Of a stretch of DNA of 64,000 bases, positions 18,981 through 28,116 are shown piece by piece; within the stretch, counting starts at the first letter, position 1; each line of letters begins with the position of its first letter. The notes beneath the pieces were generated by a model. The model worked only from the letters and a program-made list of their open reading frames with translations, did no database searches and was not told the DNA's origin. The position numbers and the translations under genes were made by a program. The DNA comes from CAXBCP01 sp963977005 (GTDB lineage Bacteria; Pseudomonadota; Alphaproteobacteria; MPNO01; UBA830): the NCBI GenBank assembly GCA_963977005.1, contig CAXBMQ010000003.1, positions 124,001-188,000 of the forward strand, read 5' to 3'.

Positions 18981-19701
18981 CCTGCACGATCTGGTTGCCG
19001 GGTACGGTGCGGTCGACGTGGTGCGCGGCGTGTCGCTGAACGTGGAGCGCGGCGAGACGGTCGCCCTGCTCGGGCCGAACGGCGCGGGCAAATCCACCCT
19101 GATGGCGGCGTTGACCGGCACGGTGCCGAAACGCAAAGGGCGCATCTTGCTGGACGGCGAAGACCTGATCGCCACCGACAGCCACCGCATCGTCGGGCGC
19201 GGCATGGCGCTGGTGCCCGAAGGCCGCCTGATATTCCCGCCGATGTCGGTCCGCGACAACCTGCAACTGGGTGCAACGCAGCTTTCCCGCCAGTCCGGCG
19301 GCGCGCTCGCCGACCGGTTCGATTACGTCTACGGGCTGTTCCCGCGGCTGCTTGAACGGGCGGACCAGGCGGCGGGCACCCTGTCGGGCGGCGAACAGCA
19401 GATGCTGGCGATCGGCCGGGCGCTGATGTCGGCGCCGCGCATGCTGCTGCTGGACGAGCCGTTTCTCGGTCTCGCGCCGATGATCGTCCAGGAAATCCGC
19501 CGGGCGCTCGCCGCGCTGAAGGCCGAAGGCCTGACCATCCTGCTGGTGGAGCAGAAGCTGGATATCGCGCTTGTCCTCGCCGAACGGGCATATGTCCTTA
19601 TCAAGGGGCGGGTCGAACTGGCCGCGGCGGCCGGGGAGCTCCGTCAGCGCGCCGATCTCGACCGCCTGTATTTCGCCCTCGCGCAGGCGCAGAAAGAGTG
19701 A
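18973..19701 (+). CDS. ABC transporter ATPase, LivF type
   Basis: This 242-residue ATPase completes the importer. It has Walker A GPNGAGKST at residues 35-43, signature LSGGEQQMLAIGRAL, Walker B MLLLDEPFLGLAP, and EQKLDIAL at the H-loop position, where glutamine replaces histidine, as is common in LivF. It overlaps LivG by eight bases and is the last gene of the kef-liv operon. Confidence 0.93.
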   Translation: MLDLHDLVAGYGAVDVVRGVSLNVERGETVALLGPNGAGKSTLMAALTGTVPKRKGRILLDGEDLIATDSHRIVGRGMALVPEGRLIFPPMSVRDNLQLGATQLSRQSGGALADRFDYVYGLFPRLLERADQAAGTLSGGEQQMLAIGRALMSAPRMLLLDEPFLGLAPMIVQEIRRALAALKAEGLTILLVEQKLDIALVLAERAYVLIKGRVELAAAAGELRQRADLDRLYFALAQAQKE

Positions 19702-19869
19702 ACGGCGGAAACCGGTATACGGATCGAAGCGGCTTTGTCGTCTTGTCACAACCGCGCGCAAACCTTTAGGGTAGCGGTGATTTCGAAAGGCCGGATCGAC
19801 CGGTCCGCGCTTTCATGATCCAAACGGATGCCGCCAGCGTCGCGGCATCTCCGATGGGGGAAACTGAAG

Positions 19870-21426
19870 ATGAGAATTGGCGTTCCAAAAGAAGTCCACG
19901 CGGGCGAGCAGCGGGTCGCGCTGACGCCGGAAACGGCGGGCCGTATCCAGAAACTCGGCTACGATATCAGCGTCGAGTCCGGCGCCGGCGATACCGCGCA
20001 GTTCAGCGACGATGCCTATCGCGAAGCGGGCGTCGAGGTCGTGGCGGACACAAAAAAGCTGTGGGCCGATGCCGATATCGTCCTGAAGGTCCTTGAGCCC
20101 GAGACGCATCCTGATCTCGGGGTCGACGAGACCGAGCTGCTGCGCGACGGCGCCACGCTGATCGGTTTCATCTGGCCGGCGCAGAACCCCGACCTCCTGG
20201 AAAAGCTGAAGGCGCGCAATGCATCCGTCATCGCCATGGATAACGTGCCGCGGATCAGCCGGGCGCAGAAACTCGATGCCCGCTCGTCGATGGCGAATAT
20301 CAGCGGCTACCGTGCCGTGGTCGAGGCCGCCAATAACTTCGGGCGCTTCTTCACCGGCCAGATCACCGCGGCGGGCAAGGTGCCGCCGGCAAAGATCATG
20401 GTCATCGGCGCGGGTGTCGCCGGGCTGGCCGCCATCGGCGCCGCCCGCAGCATGGGCGCCATCGTGCGCGCGTTCGACACGCGGCTCGAGGTCAAGCAAC
20501 AGGTCGAGAGTATGGGCGCCGAGTTCCTCGAGATGGAATTCGAGGAAGACGGTTCCGGCGGCGGCGGTTACGCCAAGGTGATGAGCGACGAATTCATCAA
20601 GGCCGAAATGGAACTGTTCGCCGAACAGGCCAAAGACGTCGATATCATCATCACCACGGCGCTGATCCCCGGCAAGCCCGCGCCCAAGCTGATCACGGCC
20701 GACATGGTCGAATCCATGAAGCCGGGCTCGGTCATCGTCGATCTTGCGGCCGAACAGGGCGGCAATTGCGAACTGACCGTGCCGGGCGAGATCGCCGTCA
20801 AACACAACGTCACGCTGATCGGCTACACCGATCTGCCGAGCCGCATGGCGGCGCAGTCGAGCCAGCTTTACGGCACCAATCTCGCGCACATGCTGTCCGA
20901 CCTGACGCCGGAAAAAGACGGCAATATCAACGTGAACATGGAAGACGATGTGATCCGCGGCTCCACGGTCGTCCATGGCGGAGAGATCACCTGGCCGCCG
21001 CCCGAGCCGAAAACGCCCGCCATCGCGCCGGCAAAACCGGCCGAGGCCAAGGCCCCCGTGGAAGAGCCGTCACCGAAGAATGTCGGCATGAAATCGGCGA
21101 TCACGCTGGCGATCGGTGCGGCGGTCCTGCTGGGGCTCGGCAGTGTCGCGCCGCCCGCCTTCATGGGGCATCTGACGGTGTTCGTGCTGTCCTGTTTCGT
21201 CGGCTACCAGGTGATCTGGAACGTCACGCCGGCGCTGCACACCCCGCTGATGAGCGTGACCAACGCGATCAGCGGCATCATCGTGATCGGCGCGCTGCTG
21301 CAGGTTTCCAGCCCGTCGAACCTGGTGACGATCCTGGCGGGGATCGCCATCCTTATCGCCACCATCAATATCGCGGGCGGGTTTCTGGTCACCCAGCGCA
21401 TGCTCCGCATGTTCCGCAAAAGCTAG
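19870..21426 (+). CDS. pntA: NAD(P) transhydrogenase subunit alpha, fused form
   Basis: This 518-residue subunit belongs to the proton-translocating transhydrogenase, which makes NADPH from NADH using the proton gradient. The NAD(H)-binding domain I fills residues 1 to about 380 (MRIGVPKEVHAGEQRVALTP at the start, GAGVAGLAAIGAA near residue 180). A Pro/Ala linker follows, then three to four TM helices at about residues 415-515. This is the E. coli-like fused form; several alphaproteobacteria split it into PntAA and PntAB. The ATG at 19870 is the conserved start. Confidence 0.94.
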   Translation: MRIGVPKEVHAGEQRVALTPETAGRIQKLGYDISVESGAGDTAQFSDDAYREAGVEVVADTKKLWADADIVLKVLEPETHPDLGVDETELLRDGATLIGFIWPAQNPDLLEKLKARNASVIAMDNVPRISRAQKLDARSSMANISGYRAVVEAANNFGRFFTGQITAAGKVPPAKIMVIGAGVAGLAAIGAARSMGAIVRAFDTRLEVKQQVESMGAEFLEMEFEEDGSGGGGYAKVMSDEFIKAEMELFAEQAKDVDIIITTALIPGKPAPKLITADMVESMKPGSVIVDLAAEQGGNCELTVPGEIAVKHNVTLIGYTDLPSRMAAQSSQLYGTNLAHMLSDLTPEKDGNINVNMEDDVIRGSTVVHGGEITWPPPEPKTPAIAPAKPAEAKAPVEEPSPKNVGMKSAITLAIGAAVLLGLGSVAPPAFMGHLTVFVLSCFVGYQVIWNVTPALHTPLMSVTNAISGIIVIGALLQVSSPSNLVTILAGIAILIATINIAGGFLVTQRMLRMFRKS

Positions 21427-21441
21427 GAACGGGAGCACATC

Positions 21442-22839
21442 ATGAGCGCAGGTATCACAACGGTCGCCTATATCGGGGCGAGCATCCTTTTCATTCTGAG
21501 CCTCGGCGGGCTGAGCAACCAGGAAACCGCGCGGCGCGGCAATGTCTACGGCATTATCGGCATGGCGATCGCCATTCTGGCGACGATCCTGTCGACCCAG
21601 ATCGACGATTACACCGTGCTGCTGGGCGCCGTTATCGTCGGCGGGGCGATCGGCGTTTTCGCGGCATCGAAGGTCGAAATGACCCAGATGCCGGAACTGG
21701 TCGCCATTCTTCACAGTTTCGTCGGCCTCGCCGCCGTGCTGGTCGGGGTGGCGAGCTATGTCGACCCGACGTCGAACTATGTCGGTGTCGAAAAGACCAT
21801 CCACGAGGTCGAAATCTTTCTCGGCGTGTTTATCGGCGCGATAACGTTTACCGGTTCGGTCATCGCGTTCGGCAAGCTGCGCGGCAGTATTTCCGGCAAG
21901 CCGCTGATGCTGCCCGGACGCCACCTGATGAATATCGCGGGCATTCTCGCCTCCCTCTGGCTCGGATACGCTTTCCTCGGCGCGGCAAGCCACGAGGCGG
22001 GGCTGACACCCCTGCTGATCATGACGGGCATTGCCTGCGTTATCGGCGTGCACCTGGTGATGGCCATCGGCGGCGCGGACATGCCTGTCGTCGTGTCGAT
22101 GCTCAACAGCTATTCCGGCTGGGCGGCGGCGGCGACGGGCTTCATGCTGTCTAACGACCTGCTGATCGTCGTCGGCGCGCTGGTCGGCTCGTCCGGCGCG
22201 ATCCTCAGCTACATCATGTGCAAGGCGATGAACCGCAGCTTCGTCAGCGTGATCCTCGGCGGCTTCGGCACGTCGGGCGGTACCGCGGCGGCCGGCGATG
22301 CGGAGCAGGGCGAAGTGGTGCCGACCTCGGTCGACGAGACCGCCTCGATGCTGCTCGACGCCAACGAGGTCATCATCGTGCCGGGCTACGGCATGGCGGT
22401 CGCCCAGGCGCAGGCCTCGGTGAGCGAGATCACCCGGCTGCTGCGCGACAAGGGCGTGAACGTGCGCTTCGGCATTCACCCCGTGGCGGGGCGCCTGCCG
22501 GGCCATATGAACGTGCTGCTCGCCGAGGCCAAGGTGCCCTACGACATCGTGCTGGAAATGGACGAGCTGAACGACGATTTCCCGGATACCGACGTGGTGC
22601 TGGTGATCGGCGCCAACGATATCGTCAATCCCGGCGCGCAGGACGACCCCAACAGCCCGATCGCCGGCATGCCGGTGCTCGAGGTCTGGAAGGCGAAAAC
22701 CTCGGTCGTCTTCAAGCGCTCCATGGCGAGCGGCTATGCCGGCGTCGACAACCCGCTGTTCTACAAGGAAAACAACCGCATGCTGTTCGGCGACGCCAAG
22801 GACAGCATCGACGGGATCCTGCAAGCGCTGAAGAGCTAG
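21442..22839 (+). CDS. pntB: NAD(P) transhydrogenase subunit beta
   Basis: This 465-residue inner-membrane subunit has about nine hydrophobic helices in residues 1-265. The NADP(H)-binding domain III follows (VIIVPGYGMAVAQAQ near residue 312 and VLVIGANDIVNPGAQ near residue 388). It lies 15 bases after pntA and forms the complete enzyme with it. It is convergent with the large TPR gene. Confidence 0.95.
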   Translation: MSAGITTVAYIGASILFILSLGGLSNQETARRGNVYGIIGMAIAILATILSTQIDDYTVLLGAVIVGGAIGVFAASKVEMTQMPELVAILHSFVGLAAVLVGVASYVDPTSNYVGVEKTIHEVEIFLGVFIGAITFTGSVIAFGKLRGSISGKPLMLPGRHLMNIAGILASLWLGYAFLGAASHEAGLTPLLIMTGIACVIGVHLVMAIGGADMPVVVSMLNSYSGWAAAATGFMLSNDLLIVVGALVGSSGAILSYIMCKAMNRSFVSVILGGFGTSGGTAAAGDAEQGEVVPTSVDETASMLLDANEVIIVPGYGMAVAQAQASVSEITRLLRDKGVNVRFGIHPVAGRLPGHMNVLLAEAKVPYDIVLEMDELNDDFPDTDVVLVIGANDIVNPGAQDDPNSPIAGMPVLEVWKAKTSVVFKRSMASGYAGVDNPLFYKENNRMLFGDAKDSIDGILQALKS

Positions 22840-22881
22840 GCGCCGGTTTAAGCGGCCCGGTCCGGCGGCACCCGCCAGACG

Positions 22882-25728
22882 TCAGTTTTTCTGTTTCAGC
22901 CGCTCCAGCAGCTTGCGGGCCGCGTCCTCGCCCTTGAATTTCTTGCCCAGCGCCATCACGGCCTCGATCTCGCGCAGCGCTTCCTGGTGCCGTCCCAGGG
23001 CGTCGAGCGCGGCGGCGATATGGTATCCGACCTCGGGCTGGCGGTCGGAGCGCGCCTGCGCATTGCGCAGCAGCTTGAGGCCCTGTTCCACGTCGCCTTT
23101 CTGGACCAGCATCCAGCCATATGTATCGATGGTCTGCGGCTGGTTGGGCGCCAGTTCATAGGCCCGCTTCGCATACTCGAACGCGCGTTTGTCGCCACGC
23201 TGTTGGTACAGACTGGCCAGGTTGTTGATAATGACGACATCCTGGGACGACATCTCCGCCAGCGCCTCGTGGTGGCTGATCGCCAGATCCGTGTTGCCGA
23301 CCTTCAGATGGGCCAGCGCAAGGACCCGCCGGGTCCGGATATCCTTGGGGTTGGATTTTATCCAGGAATCCAGCCCGTCGACGGCCGCTGCCCGGTCGCC
23401 CGACGCCCAGCGTGCCCGGAAGAGGCGCTGGGCCTGCTTGCTTGTCCGGGATTTGCCGAAGGCCACATCATAGGCGGCGATGGCGTCGCCGTATCGTTTG
23501 TGACGCATGAGCACATCGCCCCGCACCGTATCCGCGGCAGACGATCCGGGGAACTTCTCCTGCAGCGCCGTCACCATTTTCATCGCCGCCTCGAAGCCGT
23601 CCAGGTCATAGGTCAGCCGGGCGAGGGAGGCCTGGGCGGGCAGGATCTTCGGGTCGAGATTCACGGCATATCTGAGCGACGTCGCCGCCCCCTGCAGGTC
23701 CTGCAGGGAAATCTGAATCTGCGAGATCCGGAAAAGCAGCGCCGCGTTGTTTGCGGCGATATTGGCCGCGGTACGGTATGTCTGGATCGCATCGGCCTGG
23801 TTTCCGTTGGCGAGCTGTATCCGGGCCTTGGTATCGAGCACCGAGAAATTGCGCGGCGCCCGGTTTTCCAGGCTTTCCATGATCTGCATGGCCTCGGTGA
23901 GCTGGCGCTCCTGGAGCAGCAAATTCACCAGCCGTAACTGGGGCGTGATTGCGGTAGGGCTGGTTTTGCTCGCCCGGTCGAGCCAATTGATCGCCTCGCG
24001 GGTTTTGCCCTCCCGCAGGGCGAGCGTCGCCAGTTCCGACATTGCCTTGATCTCGGTCCGGTCTTTTTCGAGAATCGCGAGATATTCCCGTTTGGCTGCC
24101 GCGGGACCTTCCAGAAGCCGGGTCACCGTTGCCAGATTGTAGATCGCCGGCTTGTAGTCGGGGGCAATCGCCAGCGCGGCACGGAATCTCTTGCGCGCCT
24201 CGGCATAGGCCTTGTCCTGAATATGGGCAGACCCCGCCAGGTTATGGGGGAACGGGTTTTTGGGGTCCGCCGCGCTCAGGCGGTCGGCAATCTCGATCGC
24301 CGATTTCGTGTCGCCGCGGCGGAGATGCAGCAGGCCCAGGAACGCGCCGGCGCGCCCCCGCCCTTCGCCAAGCCGGACGGCCTCTTCCAGTTCGTCGCGC
24401 GCCTTGTCCAATTGGCCGGTGGCCATGCGATTGAGGGCGAGTTCCGTGCGGGCCGCCGTGTTCTCCGGCGCAATCGACGCTGCTTTTTCGAACAGCTCGG
24501 TCGCTTTGCCGTATTGCTTTTCGCGGGTGTAGATCTTGCCCAGCGCCGTGAGCAGCTGAATGTCGTTCGGCGTGCGCGGGAGCAGCGGTTCCAGCAGCTC
24601 CAGGGCGGAACGGTTGTCGCCGCGCAACATATAGATCACCCCCAGCATTTTCTGGGTGATCGGCGTGTGCGGGACCAGTTCGTTATAGCGCAGGAGGTAG
24701 GGAACCGCGTCTTCGTAGCGTTTCAGGGAATAATGGATCGCGCCCATCAGCAGCAGCGATTGCGGGCTGTTATTGAAGGCTTCCGTGGAAAGCACCCCGA
24801 TCCACGACGTCACATCGTCCAGCAGCGTCATTGCTTTCTGGTGTTCGCCCATCTGCACGAAGGCGAGGGCGCGGAGAAGGCCCGCCCGCGGAAGTTTCGG
24901 CGCTTCTTTCTGGACGATATCGAGGTCCTTCAACGCGATATCGTGCTGGCCGGTAAGCAGATAGACCGACGCGCGATCGACGCGCGCCACCGTATTCGAC
25001 GGCGCGAGAGCCAGCGTCCGGTCGAAATATTCCAGGGCGCCCCGCCAATCGTTGAGCGACAGCCTGATCTTGCCTTTCATATGCCAGGAGGATTCGTTCT
25101 CCGGCTCCTGGGCCATGGCGCGGTCGAGCAGCTTGTCGGCGTCTTCCATCCTGCCGGTCGCCATGCGATGCGAGGCGAGGCCGATAAGCCCTTTGACGAA
25201 ATCGGGCTTGATCGCGAGCGCGCTGAGGAATTGTTCCTCGGCATCCTGGGTATCGTTGAGCTCCAGCATCGCCCGTCCGCGCAGGACCCGGACCTCGGCC
25301 TCGACGGCCGGCAGGCGATGCCCGGCCGGAAAGTCGCGCAACAGCGTCTCGGACTTGCCCTGAGCAAGATAGGCCTCGCCCAACGGCCCCAGGATCTGGG
25401 AATCGTCGGCGCCGGCGCCGCGTGCCAGTTTAAGCTGATATTCCGCCTCTTCGCCGAGACGCAGCTTGTTCAGGGTTCGGCCCAGCAAAATCCGGGCCGG
25501 CAGGTCGCGCGGGTTCCGCTGCAATGCGTTTTTAAGCTGGATTTCCGCGGCGCGGTAGTCGCCTGCATGGAACCTTTTCAGCGCGTCTTCATAAAAATAG
25601 GTTGTCGGCGGCGCCTCGGCGGGGCGGTCCGTCGTGGCCGCAAAAGACGGGCCGTACGATGATGCGAAGGCGAGAAAAGTCGCCAGAAAAGATCTTGTCG
25701 CCAGGGACGAAATGGCCTTGCTGCTCAT
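22882..25728 (-). CDS. Large TPR-repeat protein, PEP-CTERM-system PrsT-like
   Basis: This 948-residue exported protein is made almost wholly of tetratricopeptide repeats (more than 20 units of about 34 residues, e.g. LLDRAMAQEPENESSWHMKG). The architecture and the first repeats (DALKRFHAGDYRAAEIQLKN) resemble the PEP-CTERM system TPR protein family (PrsT). A signal peptide covers about residues 1-30 (ends near GPSFAA), but no lipobox cysteine is present, whereas classical PrsT is a lipoprotein. The ATG at 25728 has a GGGAG site; an upstream start 51 bases away is possible. It is divergent from a PEP-CTERM substrate gene, which supports the assignment. It probably supports export or assembly of surface protein and exopolysaccharide. 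Confidence 0.8.
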   Translation of the reverse strand: MSSKAISSLATRSFLATFLAFASSYGPSFAATTDRPAEAPPTTYFYEDALKRFHAGDYRAAEIQLKNALQRNPRDLPARILLGRTLNKLRLGEEAEYQLKLARGAGADDSQILGPLGEAYLAQGKSETLLRDFPAGHRLPAVEAEVRVLRGRAMLELNDTQDAEEQFLSALAIKPDFVKGLIGLASHRMATGRMEDADKLLDRAMAQEPENESSWHMKGKIRLSLNDWRGALEYFDRTLALAPSNTVARVDRASVYLLTGQHDIALKDLDIVQKEAPKLPRAGLLRALAFVQMGEHQKAMTLLDDVTSWIGVLSTEAFNNSPQSLLLMGAIHYSLKRYEDAVPYLLRYNELVPHTPITQKMLGVIYMLRGDNRSALELLEPLLPRTPNDIQLLTALGKIYTREKQYGKATELFEKAASIAPENTAARTELALNRMATGQLDKARDELEEAVRLGEGRGRAGAFLGLLHLRRGDTKSAIEIADRLSAADPKNPFPHNLAGSAHIQDKAYAEARKRFRAALAIAPDYKPAIYNLATVTRLLEGPAAAKREYLAILEKDRTEIKAMSELATLALREGKTREAINWLDRASKTSPTAITPQLRLVNLLLQERQLTEAMQIMESLENRAPRNFSVLDTKARIQLANGNQADAIQTYRTAANIAANNAALLFRISQIQISLQDLQGAATSLRYAVNLDPKILPAQASLARLTYDLDGFEAAMKMVTALQEKFPGSSAADTVRGDVLMRHKRYGDAIAAYDVAFGKSRTSKQAQRLFRARWASGDRAAAVDGLDSWIKSNPKDIRTRRVLALAHLKVGNTDLAISHHEALAEMSSQDVVIINNLASLYQQRGDKRAFEYAKRAYELAPNQPQTIDTYGWMLVQKGDVEQGLKLLRNAQARSDRQPEVGYHIAAALDALGRHQEALREIEAVMALGKKFKGEDAARKLLERLKQKN

Positions 25729-26128
25729 CGAATGGCTCCCGGAATCATCACAGTCATTCGCTTTCGTTAACGTTGGCATACCGGCATGTCAGGACTGATA
25801 ACACGGCGGGACCGTTATCAGGACTGATTTTGGGCGCATCGGTCAGGGTGCCGGTTGTCGCGCCGGAAGCCCCTGCGACACGAATCATATTCATCCCGCT
25901 TCATTAAAACATTAAAATTTTATCGAGTTTTTTCAATCTGTTAAGGTGGCCGGATTTATCATCGATCTGCCATCTCCCGGCGGGTGTCATGTGTCTGCAA
26001 CCTATAGATGGTGTAAAGTGCGTAAAAAGAGTAGATATGAGGGCCGATTAATTTTTTGGCGGTGTTGAAACGGACTGACGCGAGGGCCATGTGATGGTAT
26101 ACGCGCGACAGAGTGGCTTTCACAAATT

Positions 26129-26148
26129 GATACATTCTGATACGTTCT
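26129..26148. repeat. Tandem 10-base repeat, possible activator site
   Basis: Two abutting decamers, GATACATTCT and GATACGTTCT, differ at one base. They sit about 90 bases upstream of the sigma-54 promoter, a normal distance for an enhancer-binding activator. Binding is inference. Confidence 0.35.
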
Positions 26149-26236
26149 GGCGAAATGTGTCGGATTATTTTACAAGTTCGCGCCGGACAGCAGGAGGTTA
26201 ACGCCCAACCCTTTGAAATGTAGCGATTAATAGTTT

Positions 26237-26252
26237 TGGCACACATATTGCA
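26237..26252 (+). promoter_or_regulatory. Sigma-54 (-24/-12) promoter of the PEP-CTERM gene
   Basis: TGGCAC, five bases, then TTGCA; the GG and GC dinucleotides are separated by exactly ten bases as RpoN requires. A start about 12 bases downstream would give a leader of about 70 bases before the ATG at 26332. PEP-CTERM genes in other bacteria are known to be driven by RpoN with the PrsK/PrsR system. Confidence 0.7.
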
Positions 26253-26331
26253 TATCAGAACATCCGAGATGCAATTTCCATTGTGTGGGCGTTAGTGGAA
26301 TAATAAGAGCGTGTTTGTAGGACCAGTTAGA

Positions 26332-27147
26332 ATGAAACCTTGGGATACAGTAAGTCAGAGACTTACAAGCGGATTGGCGGCGAGCGCGCTTTGTGTGGCG
26401 CTGCTGACGGCCGCCCCGGCACAGGCATTCGACTATGACATCGATTGGACCTTCAATGGTACCAACGAAGTCCTTGTCGGTGGAGACTCCAGCCTTGGCA
26501 ACAGCCGGACGTATCAGAGTGGCGGGGCGGACAGTGTCAGCCTCAGGGCCACCGCCTGGTCCGACACAGGTAGCTCTAACCCGGGCGTAGGTAACAATTT
26601 CGAGGCCGCATCGCTGCGGCGCTGGAGCGGCGGGTTCGGCGTTCAGAACAGGTTCAACAACGATTCGAGCAGCCCCGAACACGCCGTCGACAACAACAAT
26701 AATTTCGATTTCGTTATGTTCGAACTCGACCGCGAAGTGAATCTGAGCGCGGTGACGATGAACGAATACGGCACCGGCGACAGCGACATCACCGTCTGGG
26801 TCGGGAATACGGACGAAGACTTCTCCACCCAGCTCGACCTCGACGGCATGGCTTTCAGCGATCTCGACAGCATGTTCACGCGGGCGGAAAACTACGTCAA
26901 TGACGGCAGCCCCCGGACGGCGCTGTTTCCCGAGGACGGAAACCTGATGGGCAACGTCATTATCGTTGCCGCCACGATCCTGCCCACATACAACGGCATG
27001 AAAGATTATTTCAAGATCAAGAAACTGTCCGGCGGCTATGACGAGCCCATCACGTCGACCGAAATCCCCGAACCTTCCTCGCTGGCGGTGATCGGGCTCG
27101 GTTTCGGCGCGATCTGCTTCATGCGGCGGCGCCGGCGCGCCTCTTAA
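26332..27147 (+). CDS. PEP-CTERM sorting-domain surface protein
   Basis: The product is an exported protein of 271 residues. A signal peptide covers residues 1-34 (ends AAPAQA). The middle part is Asn/Ser/Asp-rich with no known enzyme motif. The C-terminus is a textbook PEP-CTERM tag: IPEPSSLAVIGLGF, a short hydrophobic helix, then RRRRRAS. Such tags are recognised by exosortase, which cleaves and attaches or releases the protein at the surface. I prefer the ATG at 26332; a GTG 21 bases upstream is also in frame. The promoter is sigma-54 type. No exosortase gene lies in the window. Confidence 0.9.
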   Translation: MKPWDTVSQRLTSGLAASALCVALLTAAPAQAFDYDIDWTFNGTNEVLVGGDSSLGNSRTYQSGGADSVSLRATAWSDTGSSNPGVGNNFEAASLRRWSGGFGVQNRFNNDSSSPEHAVDNNNNFDFVMFELDREVNLSAVTMNEYGTGDSDITVWVGNTDEDFSTQLDLDGMAFSDLDSMFTRAENYVNDGSPRTALFPEDGNLMGNVIIVAATILPTYNGMKDYFKIKKLSGGYDEPITSTEIPEPSSLAVIGLGFGAICFMRRRRRAS

Positions 27148-27175
27148 TGGACACCCCTGCGGTCAGGGAAATTTA

Positions 27176-27202
27176 AAACGGCGGTCCTCGGACCGCCGTT
27201 TC
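27176..27202 (+). terminator. Intrinsic terminator of PEP-CTERM gene
   Basis: A near-perfect palindrome (AAACGGCGGTCC paired with GGACCGCCGTTT) lies 28 bases after the stop. The short T tract and A tract make it potentially bidirectional. Confidence 0.8.
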
Positions 27203-27249
27203 TGTATGTGAGCGGCAAACGGGCGAATAAGCAGGCTCCATCCCTGTTT

Positions 27250-27331
27250 TATTCCCTCGGCCCCGTGCCGAGGGTCCACGTTTAAAGCGCGTCGATATCC
27301 ACTGTGGACCCCAGGGTACGGAGACCGGGGG
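27250..27331. repeat. REP-like palindromic element
   Basis: An 8-bp hairpin CCCTCGGC/GCCGAGGG (27254-27261 with 27267-27274) is followed by GTCCAC. After a spacer comes GTGGACCCC and a G-rich arm ending GGGGGAATA. Thus the outer TATTCCC and GGGAATA ends are themselves inverted. It resembles the GC-rich palindromes at 28189 and 46524 in this window. Confidence 0.6.
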
Positions 27332-27436
27332 AATAAGTGTTTAGAGGTGTGCTTTGAACCGGTATCTGGCTGCGCCGCTGCCGGATGCGTGAGGCGACGC
27401 CATGGTCTAGCACGGCCTGACCCAATCCGGGCCGTC

Positions 27437-27850
27437 CTAGCGCTTGCGCCCGGCCTCGAAATGTTCGGTCTTGTCGGACAGGCAGGTGAAGGGCAGCGCC
27501 TTGCCGGTATAGAGATCCATCTGCGGCACCACGAAGCTCGCATCGTCGAGCGAGCCGACGCGGACGCTGCGGACACCCGGGCTCCGCGACCCGGCACCCA
27601 GCACCTGGGAGCCGCAATTGCCGCAGAATTCCTTGGTCATCGTGGCGCCGCTATCGGCCGAATGGAAGAACTGCTTCGGCGTGCCCTGCACGATCTTCAC
27701 GTCGTCTGCGTTGAAAAACGCCACGGTGGCAAAGCTCGCCCCGGTCGCCTTGCGGCATTCGTCGCAATGACAGTTCGCCGCCCGCACCGGATCGCCGGTG
27801 ATTTCATAGCGGATTTCCCCGCACAGGCATCCGCCCGTATGTGTCGTCAT
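27437..27850 (-). CDS. GFA-family zinc protein (Mss4-like fold)
   Basis: This 137-residue protein belongs to the glutathione-dependent formaldehyde-activating (GFA) family. The zinc-binding cysteines are in GGCLCGEIRYE (residues 6-16), NCHCDECRKATG and EFCGNCGSQV. Despite the family name most members have no proven formaldehyde function. I place the start at 27850 (MTTHTGG), which matches the family N-terminus and has an AGGAG site 11 bases upstream. Confidence 0.88.
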   Translation of the reverse strand: MTTHTGGCLCGEIRYEITGDPVRAANCHCDECRKATGASFATVAFFNADDVKIVQGTPKQFFHSADSGATMTKEFCGNCGSQVLGAGSRSPGVRSVRVGSLDDASFVVPQMDLYTGKALPFTCLSDKTEHFEAGRKR

Positions 27851-28116
27851 GATCTGCCGCGCTCCTGTGGTGAGTGGAAACCGGATTTTAGCGGGTGGCG
27901 GGGTGTTGTCACGGGGGCGTGGTGGTTTTTTGCGCGCATATGTTCGCTTTTTGTTCTTGATTGTGTTACGCTCACTTTCCATGCGTGGAACAGGGCACGC
28001 GGCAGAAATGCCGGTGCCCTGCCTTTGCGTGTGCCTGTTGTAATGGCTGCTGGTGACGGATGAAGACACGACTGTTCTGGTCCTTCAGGGTATTCCGGTT
28101 TCCGGAAATCCATCTA

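Larger units (their letters stand above)
25729..26331. other. AT-rich divergent intergenic region
   Basis: These 603 bases separate the TPR gene from the PEP-CTERM gene and are much richer in A and T than the rest of the window. They hold a sigma-54-type promoter at 26237-26252 and a tandem 10-base repeat at 26129-26148. A 95-codon open frame on the minus strand (25959-26246) lacks a recognisable domain and a ribosome-binding site and looks fortuitous. Confidence 0.55.

Noticed and set aside
25959..26246. A 95-codon open frame on the minus strand in the AT-rich gap.
   Set aside because: There is no ribosome-binding site or domain, and it overlaps the sigma-54 promoter on the other strand.
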